From positions 1 through 53,122 of the forward strand of contig JADHNI010000018.1 in assembly GCA_016779585.1 (NCBI GenBank): a DNA stretch of 53,122 nt, given 5' to 3'. The position numbers and the translations under genes are program-made. This stretch comes from Pseudomonadales bacterium. GTDB lineage: Bacteria > Pseudomonadota > Gammaproteobacteria > Pseudomonadales > Azotimanducaceae. The notes below the pieces were generated by a model. It saw nothing but the letters and a program-made list of their open reading frames with translations. It searched no databases and had not been told where the DNA came from. Of the stretch, positions 8,594 to 17,342 are shown piece by piece. Every line of letters begins with the position of its first letter. Position 1 is the first letter of the stretch.

Positions 8594-9469
8594 ATGAAGA
8601 AAGAACTAGCTGACCTGCTCGATCTGCTCGACCTGGAGCAGATCGAGGTCAACATGTTTCGAGGCGTCAGCCCCGCCGAGGGCTGGCAGCGTGTCTATGG
8701 CGGCCAGGTCATCGGTCAGGCACTGGTAGCGGCTTCACGCACTGTTGAAGATGAAGCTCGCATCGCACACTCACTGCATGGCTATTTCCTGCGACCCGGT
8801 GACACCACCATCCCAATACTCTACTCCGTTGATCGTATTCGGGACGGACGCAGTTTCACCACTCGCCGGGTCATCGCCGTGCAACGAGGCGAACCTATCT
8901 TCAGCATGTCGGTGTCATTCCAGGTGATTGAAGATGGCCTGCACCACCAGATTGACATGCCGGAGCACATCAAACCGCCGGAAGAGTGCGCCAGCCAGGA
9001 GGAACTTCGCGAGGCCTACATCGACAAGATACCGGAAGAGTATCGTGAGAGTTTCGAGCGACCGAGGCCCATCGAGATGCGGTTCATGGAGCCCAACAAC
9101 GATTTCGAGCCGGATCCCATGCCGCCTTACCAGCATGTCTGGATCAAGGCGAGTGATACCATGCCCGGGGATGTACGCCTGAACCAGTGTTTCCTCGCCT
9201 ATGCGTCAGACATGACCCTGCTGGATACCTGTTACAGACCCCACGGCATCGGCTGGACAGATGAGGATTTCCAGGTAGCGAGCCTGGATCACTCCATGTG
9301 GTTTCACCAGCCGTTTAGAACTGACGAGTGGCTGTTGTATCAACAGGACAGTCCTTTCTCTGGTGGTGCACGAGGGTTCAATCGCGGCAGCTTCTACACC
9401 CAGGATGGAAAACTCGTCGCATCTGCCACACAGGAAGGCCTGATTCGGTTGCACCGCAAGACAAGTTAA
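8594..9469 (+). CDS. tesB: Acyl-CoA thioesterase II
   Basis: This is a double-hotdog thioesterase that hydrolyses medium and long acyl-CoA to free fatty acid and CoA. At 291 residues it is close to E. coli TesB. The N-terminal hotdog has RVYGGQVIGQAL and HSLHGYFLRPGD. The C-terminal hotdog carries the catalytic region around SDMTLLDT, SLDHSMWFH and the Gln in ATQEGLIR. It starts one base after the ahcY stop with no space for its own promoter, so it is probably translated from the sahR-ahcY message. A functional link to the methyl cycle is not obvious. It is the last gene before a probable selenoprotein gene. Confidence 0.95.
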   Translation: MKKELADLLDLLDLEQIEVNMFRGVSPAEGWQRVYGGQVIGQALVAASRTVEDEARIAHSLHGYFLRPGDTTIPILYSVDRIRDGRSFTTRRVIAVQRGEPIFSMSVSFQVIEDGLHHQIDMPEHIKPPEECASQEELREAYIDKIPEEYRESFERPRPIEMRFMEPNNDFEPDPMPPYQHVWIKASDTMPGDVRLNQCFLAYASDMTLLDTCYRPHGIGWTDEDFQVASLDHSMWFHQPFRTDEWLLYQQDSPFSGGARGFNRGSFYTQDGKLVASATQEGLIRLHRKTS

Positions 9470-9503
9470 GGGAAGCTGCGGCCCATCAGACTTCATCCCC
9501 TAC

Positions 9504-10334
9504 ATGGAACGGACCCGCCTGTATTACCGGGCACAGGGATTCGAAAAAGACTATGTCTGGGCGTCTCATGAAGAGACGCCCTTTACACCTCTGGCCAAAC
9601 CATTACCTGAGTGTACGGTCACACTGGTCACCACCGCCGTGGCCCACCCGGATATCCCAAAACCGGTCCGCAAGGCGGAAAGTATTCCTTTTTCCGAAGT
9701 GCCCGATTCATTCCTGACCGACGAGCTTTCCTGGGACAAGGAAACAACGCACACCGATGACAGGGAAAGCTATTTCCCGGTCGAATCCCTGAATGCGTTG
9801 ACTGACGAAGGCGTGATCGGCTCCCTCGCGAAGCATTTTCATTTTGTGCCAACACAGTACAGCCACCGGGCAACCAAAGAGGAAGACGCACCCGCTATTG
9901 CCGCCGCATGCCGCAAGGACGGTGTCGATATTGCTCTGCTCGTTCCCATATGACCGGTCTGCCACCAGAGCATCAGTCTGACCGCTCGGGAACTGGAATC
10001 GCAGGGAATTGTTACCGTGGTGATTGGCAGCGCCATGGATATCGTTACTCACTGCAAGGTACCCCGATACCTGCACAATGATCTCCCACTGGGAAATCCG
10101 TTAGGTGAGCCAGGCGATCGTGTCGCACACAAAGAAACTCTGCTGAACGCCCTGGCACTAACCAGTGCTGATTCACCCATTGTAAAAGTCTCCGCCCTCC
10201 AATGGTCGGGTGACTCTGACTGGAAATCAGCCTACAACCGCGTCGACGACAGCAATCGTGAGTCACTGTTGAAAATGGGCGAGGAAAACAGACGCCGACG
10301 GGCCGCAAACAAGTCCCGGGGACTTACCCGCTAG
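9504..10334 (+). CDS. GrdB/PrdB-type reductase protein with in-frame TGA (probable selenoprotein)
   Basis: One frame runs from ATG 9504 to the stop at 10334, interrupted only by TGA at 9951-9953. Reading the TGA as selenocysteine gives a 276-residue protein with VDIALLVPI-U-PVC-HQSISLTARELE, so U150 and C153 form a UxxC redox motif. This fits the glycine/sarcosine/betaine/D-proline reductase selenoprotein B superfamily, whose aerobic members have U or C at this site. Both halves match the family: an N-terminal RTRLYYRAQGF and VTLVTTA core, and a C-terminal GIVTVVIG then VPRYLHNDLPLGNPLGEPGD. A possible SECIS stem follows the TGA. The substrate is unknown, and whether it is a reductase in an aerobe is open. 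It has no clear Shine-Dalgarno. If the host lacks Sec machinery it would be a nonsense mutant. Confidence 0.8.
9951..9953 (+). other. Probable selenocysteine codon (TGA)
   Basis: This is the only stop triplet in a frame that is otherwise open for 276 codons with clear homology on both sides. It sits exactly at the redox-active position of the UxxC motif. Confidence 0.75.
9955..9984 (+). promoter_or_regulatory. Candidate bacterial SECIS stem
   Basis: CGGTC (9955-9959) can pair with GACCG (9980-9984), and a CTG/CAG pairing can extend it with a bulge. It begins one base after the TGA, as bacterial SECIS hairpins do. The stem is short and was judged by eye only. Confidence 0.35.
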
Positions 10335-10433
10335 CCACATAAGCCCTTGTTATGTCAGGTGATTTTTTGAGGCACCTGTACATTGGCAACCAGCATCCCG
10401 ATAATGGGCGTCCTCTCGAACGAAGGATTAACA

Positions 10434-11387
10434 GTGGCGATTAAAAACGAAGATAAGCTCAAGGATGTTGACGCCATTCAGGGTCACTTTGAGTCCCTGG
10501 ACTATATCTGCTCGCTGGAAATCGCGACGGCAGTTTTCCTGGCCTACCACCTGGAAAAACCTGTATTGATTGAAGGTCCACCTGGTGTTGGCAAAACAGA
10601 GCTGGCAAAAACCACCGCGGAACTGCTCGAACTCCCCTGCGTACGTCTGCAGTGCTATGAAGGACTCGATGAATCGAAAGCCATCTACGAGTGGAAGTAC
10701 GGCAAACAGCTGCTCTATACACAAGTCTTGAAAGAAACCCTCGGTGAGATCCTCGACGGTGCGAAGGGCCTGTCTGAATCTGTCGCCAAGCTGCATGACT
10801 TCGGTGATATCTTCTTCTCTGAGGAATTCCTGGAACCACGCCCGCTTCTGAAAGCGCTGAAAGAGGAAGAGAGCTGTGTATTGCTGATCGATGAGGTCGA
10901 CAAGTCAGACCACGAGTTCGAGTCACTGCTGCTCGAAATGTTGTCTGATTACCAGCTCTCGATCCCGGAAATAGGTACAGTGAAAGCTCACCCGGACAAA
11001 AAGCCGCTGGTATTCCTGACCAGTAACAACACCCGCGAGATCAGCGATGCACTTAAGCGCCGCTGCCTGCACCTTTATATTCCGTTCCCCGAGGCTGATC
11101 TTGAAAAACAGATTGTGCAGGCACGCGTTCCCGATATTCCACCGAGGTTGAACGATCAGCTGGTAGCGTTTATCCAGGAACTCAGGGAAATGGACCTGAA
11201 AAAAGTACCGGCTATCTCGGAGACGATCGACTGGGCGCGTACTTTGATACTCCTGCACACTGAATCACTCGACCCTGACCTGGTCAGGCAGACGCTGAAC
11301 GTCATTCTAAAATTCCAGGAAGATGTTGAGACGGTCCAGGCTGAACTCCAGGGGCTGACCAGCCGGGCGGTGAAGGCCTCCACATGA
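10434..11387 (+). CDS. MoxR-family AAA+ ATPase
   Basis: This is a chaperone-like AAA+ ATPase of the MoxR/CoxD type, which usually works with a VWA-domain partner to insert cofactors into or remodel a target enzyme. From GTG 10434 it has 317 residues. It shows Walker A GPPGVGKT (from residue 48), Walker B CVLLIDEVD, a sensor-1 FLTSNNTRE and an arginine finger region ALKRRCLH. The GTG is preferred over the upstream TTG 10383 because AAGG lies 7 bases before it and the N-terminus then matches the family length. The next gene starts at 11384 within its stop (ATGA), so translation is coupled. The natural client is unknown; the selenoprotein gene directly upstream is a candidate by position only. 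Confidence 0.92.
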   Translation: MAIKNEDKLKDVDAIQGHFESLDYICSLEIATAVFLAYHLEKPVLIEGPPGVGKTELAKTTAELLELPCVRLQCYEGLDESKAIYEWKYGKQLLYTQVLKETLGEILDGAKGLSESVAKLHDFGDIFFSEEFLEPRPLLKALKEEESCVLLIDEVDKSDHEFESLLLEMLSDYQLSIPEIGTVKAHPDKKPLVFLTSNNTREISDALKRRCLHLYIPFPEADLEKQIVQARVPDIPPRLNDQLVAFIQELREMDLKKVPAISETIDWARTLILLHTESLDPDLVRQTLNVILKFQEDVETVQAELQGLTSRAVKAST

Positions 11388-12844
11388 GCGAAATGCACGA
11401 CACCCTGGTCGATTTCGTCAAGGTTCTCAGAACCGCGGACATCAAGGTGTCACCCGCAGAAACACTCGATGCCATGCAGACGCTGGATATCGTCGGTTTT
11501 AACGACCGCCAGTTCCTGAAAAATTCCCTGTCACTGGTTCTCTCCAAGAACCCGGAAGAAAAAGAAGCCTTCGACGACTGCTTTGATCGCTACTTCACCT
11601 TCGACAAATTTAAACCCTCTGAATCTGACGACGCTCCAGCCAACGACGACAACTTTGACGACGATGGCGAATTCGAGACTGATAGCAAGCAGCAAGGCCA
11701 ACCCGGCGGCAAAGGCAGCGGTATGGGCGGCCGCGAGGGAGGCGGCGAGGAAGAAGCTGAAGATATGGAAGGTCTCTCGCCCACCTCCGAGCTGGGCAAG
11801 CTGCTGCTGGAGGGCTCTCGTACCGATGTCATGGTGAAGATGGCGGAAGCAGGTCGGGAAGTCGAGGTTAGCCAGATCGTGGTCTTTACCCAGAAGGGTC
11901 TGTACACACGGAAGATCATGGATGCCATGGGGCTCAAGGGTCTGCAGGAGGAAATCGGAGAACTCCAGGAGGTAGGCGGCAGGCCACAAAATCATCTTGC
12001 TGGCAGGCTTAAAAAAGCCCGTGACCAGTTACGGGAGGCTGTACGTGATTATGTTGAGAGGCAGTTCATGCTGCACGCTGACGAATCCGGAAAACAACTG
12101 CGCGAGGAACTCCTCCGGAAAGTAAAACTCTCGAATCTCGAAAAACGCAACTTCAAGGATGTGCAGGAAATTGTGATCAAGATGGCGAAGAAACTCATCG
12201 CCATCCACTCGAAGCGGCGCAAAACATTTAAGCGAGGCCAACTGGATGTGCGCAAGACGCTGCGCCATAACATGCAGTACGACGGCGCGCTCTTTAACCT
12301 CAAGTGGAAGTCCCAGAAAGTTGATCGCCCAAAGGTCATGTGTATCTGCGATGTCAGCGGCTCGGTCAGCAACTACTCGAGATTCCTGCTGATGTTCCTG
12401 TACAGCCTGGCCGAGATCCTTCCCAAGGTCAGATCATTCGCCTTCTCAAGCGACCTGGGTGAAGTGACACGCCTGTTTGACCAGAACAACCTTGAAGATG
12501 CCATGGCCAAGACCATGCGTGACTATGGCAACGGCTCCACGGACTACGGCCAGATGCTGGAGGATTTCAGAAGCCACTGTATGAAGGATGTCGACTCAAA
12601 AACGACGATCATCATTCTTGGCGACGCTCGCAACAACTACGGCGATCCAAAAGCAGAAATACTTCGTGAGATGTACGACAAGGCACAGCGCGTGATCTGG
12701 CTGAATCCTGAACCTAAATCGAGCTGGACCGTCGGTGATGCTGAAATGAAAAAGTATGCACCCTGCTGCCACCAGGCAGAAGTCTGTAACTCACTCGCGC
12801 ATCTTGAACGTGTCGTGGCCAACCTGCTGAGGGTCGCCCGCTAG
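11384..12844 (+). CDS. VWA-domain protein, CoxE-like partner of MoxR
   Basis: This 486-residue cytosolic protein has a disordered acidic/Gly-rich segment at about 80-130, a helical middle, and a C-terminal VWA domain. The metal site DVSGSVS lies near residue 323, with a later ILGDARNNYGD loop. It resembles the CoxE family that partners MoxR/CoxD ATPases in metalloenzyme maturation. It overlaps the ATPase stop by 4 bases, a typical coupled pair. The C-terminus has a cysteine pair (YAPCCHQAEVC) that could bind metal. No signal peptide or membrane segment is seen, unlike the BatA-type VWA proteins. Confidence 0.9.
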   Translation: MSEMHDTLVDFVKVLRTADIKVSPAETLDAMQTLDIVGFNDRQFLKNSLSLVLSKNPEEKEAFDDCFDRYFTFDKFKPSESDDAPANDDNFDDDGEFETDSKQQGQPGGKGSGMGGREGGGEEEAEDMEGLSPTSELGKLLLEGSRTDVMVKMAEAGREVEVSQIVVFTQKGLYTRKIMDAMGLKGLQEEIGELQEVGGRPQNHLAGRLKKARDQLREAVRDYVERQFMLHADESGKQLREELLRKVKLSNLEKRNFKDVQEIVIKMAKKLIAIHSKRRKTFKRGQLDVRKTLRHNMQYDGALFNLKWKSQKVDRPKVMCICDVSGSVSNYSRFLLMFLYSLAEILPKVRSFAFSSDLGEVTRLFDQNNLEDAMAKTMRDYGNGSTDYGQMLEDFRSHCMKDVDSKTTIIILGDARNNYGDPKAEILREMYDKAQRVIWLNPEPKSSWTVGDAEMKKYAPCCHQAEVCNSLAHLERVVANLLRVAR

Positions 12845-12852
12845 CGCTTTTT

Positions 12853-12922
12853 ATGGACGTCTACCGGACGGCTTTCCCCGCAGACCAGCGATAGGTCCCA
12901 CACGGTTCCGACAAGTAACGCT
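12853..12922 (+). repeat. 70-bp inverted repeat, copy A
   Basis: It begins ATGGACGTCT and ends AAGTAACGCT. It is 61/70 identical to copy B (13674-13743), which lies in opposite orientation beyond the gene at 12929-13588. Five of the nine differences fall in the loop of an internal hairpin (GACC/GGTC), so the stem is kept while the loop varies. Confidence 0.85.
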
Positions 12923-12928
12923 GGGGGC

Positions 12929-13588
12929 TCACTTAATCCGTTTAACGTGGACCTTGCGCCCAACCGCCGGCACTTCCATCGTATAACCAAAACGGCTTTT
13001 ACGAATAACCACCTCGGGTGAGTCCATGTCCGTAATGTAGGTACTGGACTGCCGCTGCTCCCAGACTTCACCATTCTCAAGCCGGAAACGAGTCTTATTA
13101 TTTCTCCAACCCTTGAACTTGCCGTCAATGCGTGACCGTATCAGGTCAGGTTCAACTCTTTCCCGATCCCGCTCATCCAGCGTATCAACCAGCACATACT
13201 TCTGTGTGACCGGTTCTTCTTCCGGCGATGCTTGCTGCTCTTCAGGTTCGGCAAGCCTCACGTAACGTGGCGCCTCTTCTGCTTCCGGTGTGACCTCTTC
13301 GGCCACTTGTAACTTCGATTCCTGGCGTGATGGCGGTTCTGTCGTGTCTTGAGCAGGTTTCGCAGGCTGGACCTGCTTCTTTGATTTCTCGGGTTTGCTG
13401 ACGATGTGTTTTTCAACCGCGTTATTCAGAATCCAGTTCTCAAGGACCCTGATCTGGTCTTCCGACAACTCACCAATTCCAGAGCGTTCGTAGACGGACT
13501 CGCCCATGATTTCCTTCAGCACGGCAGAGTCTGCTGCAGAAACGGAGAGAGCAACGAATAGGAGCGGAGTTACTAAAAGCGTTCTCAT
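12929..13588 (-). CDS. Periplasmic hypothetical protein (219 aa)
   Basis: It starts MRTLLVTPLLFVALSVSAAD, a Sec signal peptide with probable cleavage after SVSA, and ATG 13588 has AGGTG 7 bases upstream. A conserved-looking helical part follows (VLKEIMGESVYERSGIGELS, then a VLENWIL segment). Next is a long low-complexity Lys/Gln/Pro/Glu linker (about 65-130) and a C-terminal beta-rich part (IDGKFKGWRNNKTRFRLENG) that resembles a small SH3-like or OB-like fold. The family is not recognised. The gene is flanked by an inverted 70-bp repeat, and its low-complexity centre is unusual for this region. It may be a cell-envelope protein; no substrate is suggested. Confidence 0.75.
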   Translation of the reverse strand: MRTLLVTPLLFVALSVSAADSAVLKEIMGESVYERSGIGELSEDQIRVLENWILNNAVEKHIVSKPEKSKKQVQPAKPAQDTTEPPSRQESKLQVAEEVTPEAEEAPRYVRLAEPEEQQASPEEEPVTQKYVLVDTLDERDRERVEPDLIRSRIDGKFKGWRNNKTRFRLENGEVWEQRQSSTYITDMDSPEVVIRKSRFGYTMEVPAVGRKVHVKRIK

Positions 13589-13673
13589 TACAGTCACCTG
13601 AATTAACCAAACGCTAGATTAGCATCCTGCGCGCTCGCTGCCACGGTTAATGGGCCGCGAGTGAAGAGCCTTG

Positions 13674-13743
13674 AGCGTTACTTGTCGGAACCGTGAGGGA
13701 CCTAAAAGAGGTCGGCGGGGAAAGCCGTCAGGCAGACGTCCAT
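13674..13743 (-). repeat. 70-bp inverted repeat, copy B
   Basis: The minus-strand copy reads ATGGACGTCT to AAGTAACGCT, with a perfect 5-bp hairpin GACCT-CTTTT-AGGTC inside. It lies just after the terminator of the TonB-dependent receptor. Further on, CACGGTT (13652-13658) could pair with AACCGTG (13689-13695), so the copy may sit in a larger folded element. Confidence 0.85.
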
Positions 13744-13752
13744 AAAGAGCCC

Positions 13753-13783
13753 AAAAAAAAAGCCCCGGACAATGCCGGGGCTT
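13753..13783 (-). terminator. Rho-independent terminator of TonB receptor
   Basis: On the minus strand, AGCCCCGGCA pairs with its GC-rich complement across a TTGT loop and is followed by nine T. It lies 25 bases beyond the receptor stop. This is the clearest intrinsic terminator in the window. Confidence 0.9.
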
Positions 13784-13807
13784 TCGATGACAACAGGTTG
13801 CCGAGGT

Positions 13808-16800
13808 TTACAGGGAAACCTTAACACCTGCTCGGAGATAACGTCCGATGTTGTCGTACTGCACGTCGTAACCACGAGCAATCGCAGACTTCTCAGGCTC
13901 TTCGTCAAACACGTTGTTGACGTTGAGGCTTACAGTAACCATCTCGTTGAACTCGTAGGTTACACCCAGGTTGTGGAAGAAAACCGCGTCCAGGGTGTCA
14001 TCCGGATAACGTGTCGGGGAAATGTCTGTTTCAACAACAGTTTCACCGATGTAACGGGTCTGCCAGAGAACCGTCAGGTTATTCCAGAAGTACGTGAAGT
14101 TCACCTGGATCTGCTCTTCAGCCATGAACGGCAGGTTGAGGTTATCAACAACCGCACCCTGGATCAGAGTTTCAGCCTCAGACGGGAAGAACATGTTACC
14201 GGAGATGCTCAGGGCACCCGGATTATCCAGGTTCTTGAAGCCAGGCCATGTGCTGAGGTCTGAGAACCAGTCAAACTCAACAGTCGTGCCCTGCAGAGTT
14301 CGCAGACCAGCGTTCACGTAACCAGAGACGAATCCGTTCGGAGAAACGATCTGGCCATCTGCGCCACGAGTGAACTGCCCACAGAAAGCAGTCGGATAGC
14401 TAGAAGCGTCGTAGCAGCTTTCCATGATCTGGGTCAGAGAGAAGTTCTCGATAGACTCTTCAACTTCAATGTCAACGTAGTCGATCGCAACAGTCAGGTC
14501 TTCAACCCAGCGAGGACGGAGGATAACACCGTAGGTGTAAGCGTCCGCAATCTCGTTGTTCAGGTTGATGTTACCACCTGTCAGACCCTGCACACTTGCG
14601 TTACGTACGTTTGAAGAGAAAGTCTCTACATCGATACCAGCAGCGATACAGTTAGCGCGACGATTAGCCGGAGCCGGACCGCTGTCTACGTTTGCCTGGT
14701 CACATGGGTCGTTCGCGAAACTGTTAGTGCCTGAAAGCGGCAGGAACAACTCGGTGATCGCAGGTGCACGTACAGATCGAGTAGCATTACCACGGAACTC
14801 GATGTCAGCGATAGGCGCCCATCGGCCACCGATCGTGTGTACATCATCTTTACCGGCGAAGCTGTTATCTACCTGACGGAAAGCACCTTCGATAGACGCG
14901 CTGTGTACCAGCGGGATGTCCATGTCCGGAGAAACTACCGGCGCGTAGATTTCCGCGTACCATTCGTCAGTCTCATAAGCACCTGAGGTGGAGTCAACAG
15001 GAACACTACGGCCAAGACCCAGTCGAGTCACACCGTCTGTACCGAAAGAACCCTTCTCTTCACGATGCTCAAAACCAACAGCAACCGCAAACTCACCAGC
15101 GGGCAGATCAAACAGACCGATGTTGGCATTCAAGCTGTATACCTGCTGTTCGATCAGGGAAGAAGCCGTAGCAACCGCGCCAATGTAGTCCTTCGCAGCC
15201 TGGCTGGGCGCACCTTCACCAAAGAGGTTCAGGGGAACACAGTCGTCAAAAGTGTTGGTCCGCAGGAAAATACCATCAGCCTCGCCTGATTGCGGCGGAC
15301 GACTTGATGGATCAGCAACCACTCGACACTCAGGACCGTTACCAACATCAACGACATCAATTGCATAGAAGAAGCGATCGTTGATGATCTCGTCCTGAGT
15401 GATGGTCGCCTTGGACTCACCTTTGATCCAGGCAAAATCCCAGGAAACGGTTCGGTCAGCGATTTCAAAATCACCTCGCAGACCAGCCACGATTCTCCAG
15501 AGCTCACCTTCGTTAACAACGTTACCGGAACCGAGGTCAACTGACGCACGGTGCAGGCTGAACTCTGTCAGACCGATATCAGCCAGTTGCTGACGAGCAG
15601 TAGGTGTCAGCAGCGGGTGATCTGCAGAGAAGTTCAGAGCAGCACTTTCCTGAGGGAAAAATGCAGACTGATATGCAGGCTGGTTAACGAGTTCTTCCGT
15701 CTCAGTGTTTGCAATGTAAAGCTCGCCGTACAGCTCGATGTTATCGGTCAGATCATAGTTGGCGAATGCCGTTGCGATCTTACGATTAACAGGCGTGTAC
15801 AGGGAGTTCAGTGATGGGAAGAAGATTCCGTCACCACCGATAGACCAAACAGCGTCAGGAGTCGGCAGGCCAATGTCGTAGGGGCCAAGCGATCCATCAG
15901 GCTGGAATGCCAACCACTGGGGGTTGCCGTCTGCGTCTGTAGTTACAGAACCCAGGCCGAAGTTAACCAGCGCAGGGCTGCCAAGCGGAGTAATCAAACC
16001 ACCGTTAGCAACGATGTTTGCAGTACCGTTCGGGATCAACTGACGATCAAAACCGGTTGTACCGTCCGATGTACGCCACTGCCAGCCAGCTGCCAGGTGA
16101 TCACGGTCTGAGCGAACCGCGCCGCCACGGTCATTGATTTCAATACCAACCACCAGGTTACCGCGTCCATTGTCGAAGTTACCACCGTATACCAATTCAA
16201 AAACGGTTTCCTCGATATCGCCTTCGTCAGCTGTTTCACCATAGCTGGTGCTGATTTCCAGACCTTCAAAGTCATCCTTCAGGATAACGTTGACGGTACC
16301 GGCTATCGCGTCTGCACCATAGATGGGTGCACCACCTACCGCCACAGTTTCAACACGCTCTACCATGGAACCAGGAATAACGTTCAGGTCTACCTGCAGA
16401 CCAGGAGCCTGGTTGGTAAAGAGGCTAGGCGTACTGGATGATACAAAACGCTTGCCATTAACCAGTGTCAGGGTTCGCTGTGAGCCCATGCCAAAGAAGT
16501 TAACGTAGTTTTGACCACCACTGTATGTTGCCTGGTCGCTTGCGTTAGCAGCATCACCAACACCTGGGCTAGAGCCCGGTGAGCCGAAGCTGGTTACTTC
16601 ATTCAACGCATCTGCAACGTTTGTATATGCACGACGCTCCATGAATTCTGAGTTGATGACGTTTGCTGGAAGCATCGTGTCGAAACCGGTTCGCGGGATA
16701 CGTGAACCAGTGACAACCACTTCTTCGATCGCTTCTTCTTGATCATCTTCTGCATAAACAGGAGCGGAAAAAGAACCGGCACTCAATGTTGCCGCAGCAA

Positions 16801-16837
16801 CAAACAGTCCCAGCTTTCGCTTAGAATAAATAGACAT
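13808..16837 (-). CDS. TonB-dependent outer membrane receptor
   Basis: This 1009-residue outer-membrane transporter takes up a large or scarce ligand using TonB energy. It has a Sec signal peptide (to about residue 29), a TonB box (EEVVVTGSRIPR), a plug domain with LVNGKRFV and DAIAGTVNVILKDDFEG, and a 22-strand barrel. The C-terminus ends in an aromatic-poor GRYLRAGVKVSL with NVNNVFDEEP before it. The LPANVINSEFMERR plug start and large size place it with receptors common in marine gammaproteobacteria; the substrate cannot be told. Start ATG 16837 is preferred to the TTG one codon earlier because GGGGGA lies upstream. No partner genes adjoin it. Confidence 0.95.
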   Translation of the reverse strand: MSIYSKRKLGLFVAAATLSAGSFSAPVYAEDDQEEAIEEVVVTGSRIPRTGFDTMLPANVINSEFMERRAYTNVADALNEVTSFGSPGSSPGVGDAANASDQATYSGGQNYVNFFGMGSQRTLTLVNGKRFVSSSTPSLFTNQAPGLQVDLNVIPGSMVERVETVAVGGAPIYGADAIAGTVNVILKDDFEGLEISTSYGETADEGDIEETVFELVYGGNFDNGRGNLVVGIEINDRGGAVRSDRDHLAAGWQWRTSDGTTGFDRQLIPNGTANIVANGGLITPLGSPALVNFGLGSVTTDADGNPQWLAFQPDGSLGPYDIGLPTPDAVWSIGGDGIFFPSLNSLYTPVNRKIATAFANYDLTDNIELYGELYIANTETEELVNQPAYQSAFFPQESAALNFSADHPLLTPTARQQLADIGLTEFSLHRASVDLGSGNVVNEGELWRIVAGLRGDFEIADRTVSWDFAWIKGESKATITQDEIINDRFFYAIDVVDVGNGPECRVVADPSSRPPQSGEADGIFLRTNTFDDCVPLNLFGEGAPSQAAKDYIGAVATASSLIEQQVYSLNANIGLFDLPAGEFAVAVGFEHREEKGSFGTDGVTRLGLGRSVPVDSTSGAYETDEWYAEIYAPVVSPDMDIPLVHSASIEGAFRQVDNSFAGKDDVHTIGGRWAPIADIEFRGNATRSVRAPAITELFLPLSGTNSFANDPCDQANVDSGPAPANRRANCIAAGIDVETFSSNVRNASVQGLTGGNINLNNEIADAYTYGVILRPRWVEDLTVAIDYVDIEVEESIENFSLTQIMESCYDASSYPTAFCGQFTRGADGQIVSPNGFVSGYVNAGLRTLQGTTVEFDWFSDLSTWPGFKNLDNPGALSISGNMFFPSEAETLIQGAVVDNLNLPFMAEEQIQVNFTYFWNNLTVLWQTRYIGETVVETDISPTRYPDDTLDAVFFHNLGVTYEFNEMVTVSLNVNNVFDEEPEKSAIARGYDVQYDNIGRYLRAGVKVSL

Positions 16838-17342
16838 CAATTTTTTCCCCCAATGTTAAGTGAAATGTCCAACCACGAGTCCCGCCCAATAGCCAGACGC
16901 CCCATTTGTCCTAGAGACAATAATTCTCCGAGCGAAATAATGAAGGACACCGCGTCCAAATTGAAGGAATATTTGCTAAAAAAGTGAGTTTTTGTGGAGA
17001 AAATATATACATTTCTTAATAAACCTCATGTTAATGGTGTAGATAAGTGAGCCTAGCTCATAAATGTGATATCTGTATCCGGCTACAAAACCTAATACCC
17101 TTTATGAGCAACATTTTATAACCACCTGAATTTGAACATGGCTTTATCGGCCGGACTCATGCTCGTGCGGCGCAGCATTTTCAGGTCCAGCGGGGGCTAT
17201 GAGTAGTTTCGTTCAATTCCAAATTGGAATCTCTGACATTACTGATAATATAGGCGGCCGTTTGCGCGGCAACCCGGACACTGCACCGCAACATGCTGAT
17301 ACAATCTTTTGTCCTGGCGAATATCCCTTTGATGGAGCTTAA
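16838..17342. other. Intergenic region between divergent TonB receptor and opp operon
   Basis: About 500 bases without a credible gene. It is AT-rich near 16980-17130 and probably holds the promoters of both flanking transcription units. The only marked element is the 15-bp palindrome at 17216-17230. No tRNA or small-RNA signature was found. Confidence 0.6.
17216..17230. promoter_or_regulatory. 15-bp palindrome ATTCCAAATTGGAAT
   Basis: A perfect palindrome with a one-base centre lies 113 bases upstream of the opp operon start. It is a candidate operator for that operon. The regulator is unknown. Confidence 0.35.

Noticed and set aside
9951..10016. Reading the TGA gene as two separate genes
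   Set aside because: Both parts are in one frame, no ribosome site precedes the second part, and the conserved UxxC motif spans the TGA.
10356..10378. A terminator between the TGA gene and the MoxR gene
   Set aside because: CAGGTG/CACCTG can pair, but the stem is only 6 bp with an 11-base loop and no T-run after it.
12853..12894. Short peptide frame in the inverted repeat (MDVYRTAFPADQR in copy A, MDVCLTAFPADLF in copy B)
   Set aside because: The differences between copies are not at third codon positions but cluster in a hairpin loop, and no ribosome site precedes either copy, so a structural element is more likely than a peptide.
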